Positions 59,842-64,000 of a stretch of 64,000 bases of DNA are shown piece by piece (position 1 is the stretch's first letter; the number at the start of each line of letters is the position of its first letter). The notes beneath the pieces are model-generated. The model had not been told where the DNA came from, did no database searches, and saw only the letters and a list, made by a program, of their open reading frames with translations. The translations under genes and the position numbers were made by a program. Source of the stretch: Bacteroidota bacterium (GTDB lineage: Bacteria; Bacteroidota; Bacteroidia; CAIKAF01); NCBI GenBank assembly GCA_023432985.1, contig JAEZEQ010000062.1, positions 1 through 64,000 of the forward strand. The letters are read 5' to 3'.

Positions 59842-61455
59842 TTATACATTTTGTGCTACCTTAGGAGCCCCTGCCAGAATCTCCTCATTCGCATAATCGG
59901 CATATTTTTCGAAATTCGTTTTAAACAATCCGGCCAGTTTATTTGCAGTTGCATCATAAGCTGCAGGATCGGCCCAAGTACCTTTCGGATTCAGTAATTC
60001 AGCCGGTACATTCGGACAGCTCGTAGGCATAGCCAAACCAAAAACCTCATGGTTTACAAACGATACATCATTCAATTGCCCTTCTAAAGCCGCGGTAATC
60101 ATCGCACGTGTATATTTAAGCGACATGCGGTTTCCCACACCGTAAGAACCACCGGTCCACCCCGTGTTGATTAACCAAATTTGCACATTATTTTCTTTCA
60201 TTTTCTTGCCCAACAATTCGGCATATTTTGTAGGATGCAATGGCATAAACGCACTTCCGAAACAAGCAGAAAATGTAGCTTGAGGCTCATTAATTCCCGC
60301 TTCTGTTCCTGCCACTTTTGCAGTATATCCACTGATAAAATGATACATGGCTTGTCCGGGACTAAGCTTACTTATAGGCGGTAAAACACCATAAGCATCA
60401 GCCGTCAGATAGAATATATGCTTGGGTTGAGGCCCCATGGACGGACTTACAATATTATCTATATAATGTATGGGATAAGAAACACGTGTATTCTCCGTAA
60501 TCGATTTATCGGCAAAATTCACATCACGTGTACCTTCATATAATCCGATATTTTCTAGTAATGCCCCAAACTTAATAGCATTATAAATTTGTGGCTCTTT
60601 TTCGGCTGAAAGATCGATACATTTGGCATAACAGCCTCCTTCGAAATTAAATACGCCTTTATCGCTCCATCCATGCTCGTCGTCACCAATCAATGCACGT
60701 TGAGGATCACTGGAAAGCGTAGTTTTTCCCGTTCCCGAAAGTCCGAAAAATACTGCCGTATCCCCATCCTTGCCCACATTGGCCGAACAGTGCATACTCA
60801 ATACATTCTTCTGATGCGGCAAAATAAAATTCAATGCCGAGAAAATACCTTTCTTAATTTCGCCCGTATAAGCCGTTCCTCCAATAAGAATTACCTTCTT
60901 GGTGAAATTGAGAATGGCAAAATTGTGCTGACGGGTTCCATCAATTTCCGGATCGGCCAAAAAGCCGGGGGCATTTATTATATGCCATTCCGCCTCAAAA
61001 GACTGAATTTCTTCGTCAGTAGGACGTAAAAATAAATTATAGGCAAATAAATTGCTCCATGGATACTCCGTTACCACGCGAATATTCATTTTATACTCCG
61101 GATCGGCACAGGCATAGCTATCACGTACATATATATCTTTACCCATTAAATAAGCTGCCATTCTCTTTTGAAGAGCATCGAATTTATCCGAATCAAACTT
61201 AATATTAACATCACCCCACCATACGGCATCTTTTGTAATATCATCGAATACAATAAAGCGGTCTTTTGGCGATCGGCCGGTAAACTCACCCGTATCCACG
61301 GCCAGAGTTCCATTCGAAGTCAGCATACCCTGTCCGGATAAAATAGTGTCTTCGGTTAATTCAGCTGGATTTGCATTCCACCATATACTATCCACATTTG
61401 TTATGCCCAAACGAGTCAACGAGGCATTGGGATTCTTTTTACCGTATTCAGTCAT
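59842..61455 (-). CDS. pckA: Phosphoenolpyruvate carboxykinase (ATP)
   Basis: Converts oxaloacetate and ATP to PEP and CO2 in gluconeogenesis. The 537-aa protein has 'TGEFTGRSPKDRF', the kinase-1a P-loop 'FFGLSGTGKTTLSSDP' (residues 238-245), 'GDDEHGWSDKGVFNFEGGCY' (metal Asp) and 'NTGWTGGSYGVG', so it is the ATP type and not the GTP type. It is monocistronic, with a TACCTTTG box upstream. Confidence 0.96.
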   Translation of the reverse strand: MTEYGKKNPNASLTRLGITNVDSIWWNANPAELTEDTILSGQGMLTSNGTLAVDTGEFTGRSPKDRFIVFDDITKDAVWWGDVNIKFDSDKFDALQKRMAAYLMGKDIYVRDSYACADPEYKMNIRVVTEYPWSNLFAYNLFLRPTDEEIQSFEAEWHIINAPGFLADPEIDGTRQHNFAILNFTKKVILIGGTAYTGEIKKGIFSALNFILPHQKNVLSMHCSANVGKDGDTAVFFGLSGTGKTTLSSDPQRALIGDDEHGWSDKGVFNFEGGCYAKCIDLSAEKEPQIYNAIKFGALLENIGLYEGTRDVNFADKSITENTRVSYPIHYIDNIVSPSMGPQPKHIFYLTADAYGVLPPISKLSPGQAMYHFISGYTAKVAGTEAGINEPQATFSACFGSAFMPLHPTKYAELLGKKMKENNVQIWLINTGWTGGSYGVGNRMSLKYTRAMITAALEGQLNDVSFVNHEVFGLAMPTSCPNVPAELLNPKGTWADPAAYDATANKLAGLFKTNFEKYADYANEEILAGAPKVAQNV

Positions 61456-61490
61456 ATTTTCTTACTGATAAAATAATAATATTGAAAGTG

Positions 61491-61498
61491 CAAAGGTA
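61491..61498 (-). promoter_or_regulatory. -7 box of pckA
   Basis: Reads TACCTTTG on the minus strand, 36 bases before the ATG. Confidence 0.6.
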
Positions 61499-61525
61499 CA
61501 AAAACTGTAATCTATATAAAATGGA

Positions 61526-61548
61526 AACTTCTTAAATTTTCAGAAGTT
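61526..61548. promoter_or_regulatory. Inverted repeat upstream of pckA
   Basis: AACTTCT-N9-AGAAGTT, a possible operator ~30 bases upstream of the -7 box. Its right half belongs to a 17-base phrase also found upstream of the gene at 13407-17315. Confidence 0.3.
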
Positions 61549-61586
61549 ACACACAGTTTTCCCACCATAGAAACGGAAATAAACAG

Positions 61587-62456
61587 CTATAGCTCAGCCT
61601 GCTCCTCTAAAACAAATAATTGTATGCGCGCATCATCCGAGGCACAAAGTACCGCATCCTGCCACAATATGGCATGATTTACACTTCCCCTAAACGGCTT
61701 TTCGGGATAGGTTTTTCCCAAAAAATCCCCATCTGTATTCCACATCTTTAATTTACGGTCTCTACTGCCCGAAACAAGTTTATCTCCCCATAAAAACAAA
61801 CTATAAATGGCATAATTATGCGCAGGAATTTGCCATAACATTTCCATTTTCTTATTCCATTTACGTATATGTCCGTCTCTACCCGAACTGTATATAAATT
61901 CGCCCTTCTGTACCATGGCATAAACGGAGGGACTATGGGCTTTAAAAACATGTTTTAACGCTAAATCGGGATAGGAAACAATAAAAATTTGTCCTGCCGA
62001 ATCGCCTATCCATATTTCTGAGTCCATACATAAAATGGATCTAAGTTTAGACTCCGACAAATCCAATTCTTTCAAGGCCGTCATTTCCTCATTATAAATA
62101 CCCAGTTTACCATTGCCTCCAAGCACCCAAATCTTATTATCAAAGGCATGAATTTTGAAAACTCCTTTATTTTGCAAATCCGAAATGCGTACCTCTTTGG
62201 CCTGATTCAGGTCTATGCTATGTATCCATCCCGCCAAAGTTCCTGCCAGTAAAATCTGTTGCTCCCGAAGATAACAGAGCGAAAATACGGGCTGATTGGT
62301 CATAGCCAAGGCTTTTGCTTCTGAAGGATTATCCCTGCTCCACTCCGCAATAATGCCATCGGATCCGGCACTAAAAAAATGCGTATGGTCTTTTATTTCG
62401 AGGGCATAAACGGGACCGGAATGACCCGAGAATATATGTTCACTTTGCAGTTGCAT
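61587..62456 (-). CDS. WD40-repeat protein, 289 aa
   Basis: A compact beta-propeller of about seven WD40-like blades filling the whole protein, with no signal peptide. The clearest blades are 'FSGHSGPVYALEI', 'AHSPSVYAM' to 'SSGRDGHIRKWN', and 'VSGSRDRKLKMWN'. WD40 scaffolds bind protein partners; the partner is unknown. It overlaps cmk by 17 bases at its 5' end and ends the HerA-cmk-WD40 unit. Confidence 0.82.
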   Translation of the reverse strand: MQLQSEHIFSGHSGPVYALEIKDHTHFFSAGSDGIIAEWSRDNPSEAKALAMTNQPVFSLCYLREQQILLAGTLAGWIHSIDLNQAKEVRISDLQNKGVFKIHAFDNKIWVLGGNGKLGIYNEEMTALKELDLSESKLRSILCMDSEIWIGDSAGQIFIVSYPDLALKHVFKAHSPSVYAMVQKGEFIYSSGRDGHIRKWNKKMEMLWQIPAHNYAIYSLFLWGDKLVSGSRDRKLKMWNTDGDFLGKTYPEKPFRGSVNHAILWQDAVLCASDDARIQLFVLEEQAEL

Positions 62457-63156
62457 CTTGTTTATTCAGTGCCATTTCGACCCAACTTAGGGCGAGGGCA
62501 AATTGTTCTTCGGGACTTATTTCCGAGTTGTCGAGTACGAGGGCATCATCGGCCTGCCTCAAGGGATCTTCCACACGGGTAGAATCGATCAAATCTCTTT
62601 TTTTCAAATTCTCACGCACCAAATCCATAGACACATCCAAGCCTTTGGAACGCATTTCTTCAAAACGTCTTTTCACACGCACGTCTACATCAGCGGTCAT
62701 AAAGATTTTCAATTCGGCATCCGGCATCACCACCGTTCCAATATCCCGACCGTCCATCACCACTCCTTTTTTCTTTCCCAATAAGCGCTGAGCTTCTTGG
62801 AGTTTACGGCGCACCTCGGGTATGGCGCTGATCTGACTCACCAACTGAGCTACATCCTGCGTACGAATTTCCTTCTCTACATTTTTGCCATTGAGCTGCA
62901 ATTCACTTTTTCCATTGAGCGGATTTACCTCAAAATCCAATTGTATATCGCCCAAATGCGCTTTCAATTCATCCACAAAAACACGCCCGTCTTTAGCCCA
63001 TCCCTGCATCATAGCGTAAAGGGTAACTCCCCTGTACATAGCGCCTGTATCGAGATAATTATAATTCAAATGAGCAGCCAATGCTTTCGCAAGCGTACTT
63101 TTTCCACAGGCCGAAAAGCCGTCTATGGCTATAGATATTTTCCGATTTGATGCCAT
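62440..63156 (-). CDS. cmk: Cytidylate kinase
   Basis: Phosphorylates CMP and dCMP. The 238-aa protein has the P-loop 'IAIDGFSACGKSTLAKALA' (13-21), 'YLDTGAMYRGVTL', 'LNGKNVEKEIRTQDVAQLVS', 'VVMDGRDIGTVVMPDAELKI' and 'DSTRVEDPLRQADDALVLDN'. It is slightly longer than E. coli Cmk (227). Its ATG shares one base with the stop of the HerA-like gene, and its end overlaps the WD40 gene, so all three are probably translated in sequence. Confidence 0.95.
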   Translation of the reverse strand: MASNRKISIAIDGFSACGKSTLAKALAAHLNYNYLDTGAMYRGVTLYAMMQGWAKDGRVFVDELKAHLGDIQLDFEVNPLNGKSELQLNGKNVEKEIRTQDVAQLVSQISAIPEVRRKLQEAQRLLGKKKGVVMDGRDIGTVVMPDAELKIFMTADVDVRVKRRFEEMRSKGLDVSMDLVRENLKKRDLIDSTRVEDPLRQADDALVLDNSEISPEEQFALALSWVEMALNKQDATAK

Positions 63157-64000
63157 TAGAAAAATCCCGAATTTCGTTTTTTCGAACTACTTTTTTTAAC
63201 GCCCAATACGCCCAATAAACCACGGGTCACTTCCCTCAAAACGGTATTTCCCAATTGTCGAACCATAGTATTCTTACTCAGTTTTTCGAATGTTGTCGGC
63301 TCTTCTTTCTTCGTTGCACTTTTCTGCGGCTTTTCAGAAGCTGATTTTTCTTCTATTTCGGTCCTACTATCCAGAATTTTCTGATTCAAAATCTCGAAAG
63401 CACTTTCACGGTCTATGTCTTGATTATATTTCGCAGCAAGCTTACTTTTTTGCATCACGGCATTGGTCTCATCCGGAGTCAGTACATCCATCCTGGATTC
63501 AGGAGAACGCATCAGAACATGAGCCAGGGGTGTGGGTATACCCTTTTCGTTCAAAGCCGTCACCAATGCCTCTCCGGTGCCCAATGAAGTCAGCAATATA
63601 TCGGTTTTATAATAATCCGAAATGGGATAATTCTCTGCCGCTTTTTTAATGGCTTTTCTGTCTTTTTCGGTAAACGCACGCAATGCATGTTGGACTTTAA
63701 GACCGAGCTGACTCAGCACGGCGTCGGGAACATCCTGCGGATTTTGCGTACAAAAATAAATTCCGACTCCCTTAGATCGGATCAATTTTACTATGGTTTC
63801 AATTTGTTGGAGCAAACTCTTGGAAGCTTCCTGAAATATGAGATGTGCCTCATCGATAAATATGCACAGTTTGGGTTGTGGCAAATCGCCTTCTTCGGGA
63901 AATTTCTGATATAATTCGGCCAATAAACAAAGCATAAAGGTGGAGAATAAAGCCGGCTTATCTTGCATGTCGATTAGGCGCAATACAGAAATAATGCCTT
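63156..64000 (-). CDS. HerA-like ATPase (DUF853 family), 5' end beyond the window
   Basis: The C-terminal ~280 residues of a HerA/FtsK-superfamily ATPase of the DUF853 (helicase HerA-like) family. The frame is open to the edge, with 'GIISVLRLIDMQDKP' before the first internal Met at 63983, so the gene starts outside. The Walker B region 'LCIFIDEAHLIF', 'IVKLIRSKGVGIYFCTQNPQ' with its sensor residues, and 'GTGEALVTALNEKGIPTPL' are visible. The tail is basic and Ser/Lys-rich. These ATPases are thought to pump or remodel DNA; no NurA nuclease is adjacent here. Confidence 0.88.
   Translation of the reverse strand, partial: GIISVLRLIDMQDKPALFSTFMLCLLAELYQKFPEEGDLPQPKLCIFIDEAHLIFQEASKSLLQQIETIVKLIRSKGVGIYFCTQNPQDVPDAVLSQLGLKVQHALRAFTEKDRKAIKKAAENYPISDYYKTDILLTSLGTGEALVTALNEKGIPTPLAHVLMRSPESRMDVLTPDETNAVMQKSKLAAKYNQDIDRESAFEILNQKILDSRTEIEEKSASEKPQKSATKKEEPTTFEKLSKNTMVRQLGNTVLREVTRGLLGVLGVKKSSSKKRNSGFF

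Overview
The window is chromosomal DNA from a member of the Bacteroidota, at roughly 40% G+C by eye. Three things point there. Six secreted proteins carry type IX secretion (T9SS) C-terminal sorting domains: five type A and one type B, gliding-motility-associated type. Promoters follow the Bacteroidota -7 box TAnnTTTG instead of a sigma70 TATAAT, and canonical Shine-Dalgarno sequences are rare. Several families are typical of the phylum: DUF2807, DUF6580, OstA-like, a GH3/beta-lactamase fusion, choice-of-anchor L and the ENKGQW N-terminal domain. The EF-P, S1 and SecA sequences look like the Chitinophagales/Saprospirales/Sphingobacteriales side of the phylum, but I cannot name a genus.

Layout. 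1-8.2 kb, mostly + strand: rpsA, a truncated haemoglobin, pyrR-pyrB, a STAS protein, a T9SS protein, rnz, ferritin and lpxB. 8.2-18 kb, mostly - strand: a 1126-aa lamin-tail T9SS protein, efp, a lipoprotein (+), a YbaB protein, a 1302-aa type B T9SS beta-propeller protein, and DUF1015-yggS. 19-31.6 kb: an orphan histidine kinase (+), a lipid kinase, serS, rplU-rpmA, a choice-of-anchor L T9SS protein, secA, DUF2795 and a cobalamin adenosyltransferase. 31.7-38.7 kb, + strand: a YeiH-type transporter, an ExbB-ExbD-TonB-like trio running into folC, then an M17 aminopeptidase and pdxA. 38.7-46.2 kb: a DUF2807 lipoprotein, an MBL hydrolase, DUF6580, an HD/membrane/nucleotidyl-cyclase fusion, a small membrane protein and the GH3/beta-lactamase fusion.

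46.2-52 kb is the most disturbed stretch. It holds a broken dihydrofolate-reductase-family gene, a T9SS protein with seven 195-bp repeats, the 3' stub of a second copy of that gene, a SIMPL protein, sucD, a set of 84-bp tandem repeats, a long hairpin and tRNA-Val. 52-64 kb: a polytopic membrane protein, a hotdog thioesterase, ostA-like/purA, a second STAS protein, a T9SS protein between 53-bp direct repeats, pckA, and a HerA-like/cmk/WD40 overlapping operon cut by the right edge.

Most genes are core metabolism and envelope biogenesis. I see no defence island, prophage or CRISPR array. The signals I find most interesting are small. The terminator hairpin of the repeat-rich T9SS gene is flipped relative to its duplicated copy. 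The -7 boxes reset many start codons and suggest leaderless mRNAs for rnz and one membrane protein. The HD-cyclase fusion, the EF-P loop with Asn at its tip, and the tandem-repeat/hairpin array beside tRNA-Val are the other main ones.
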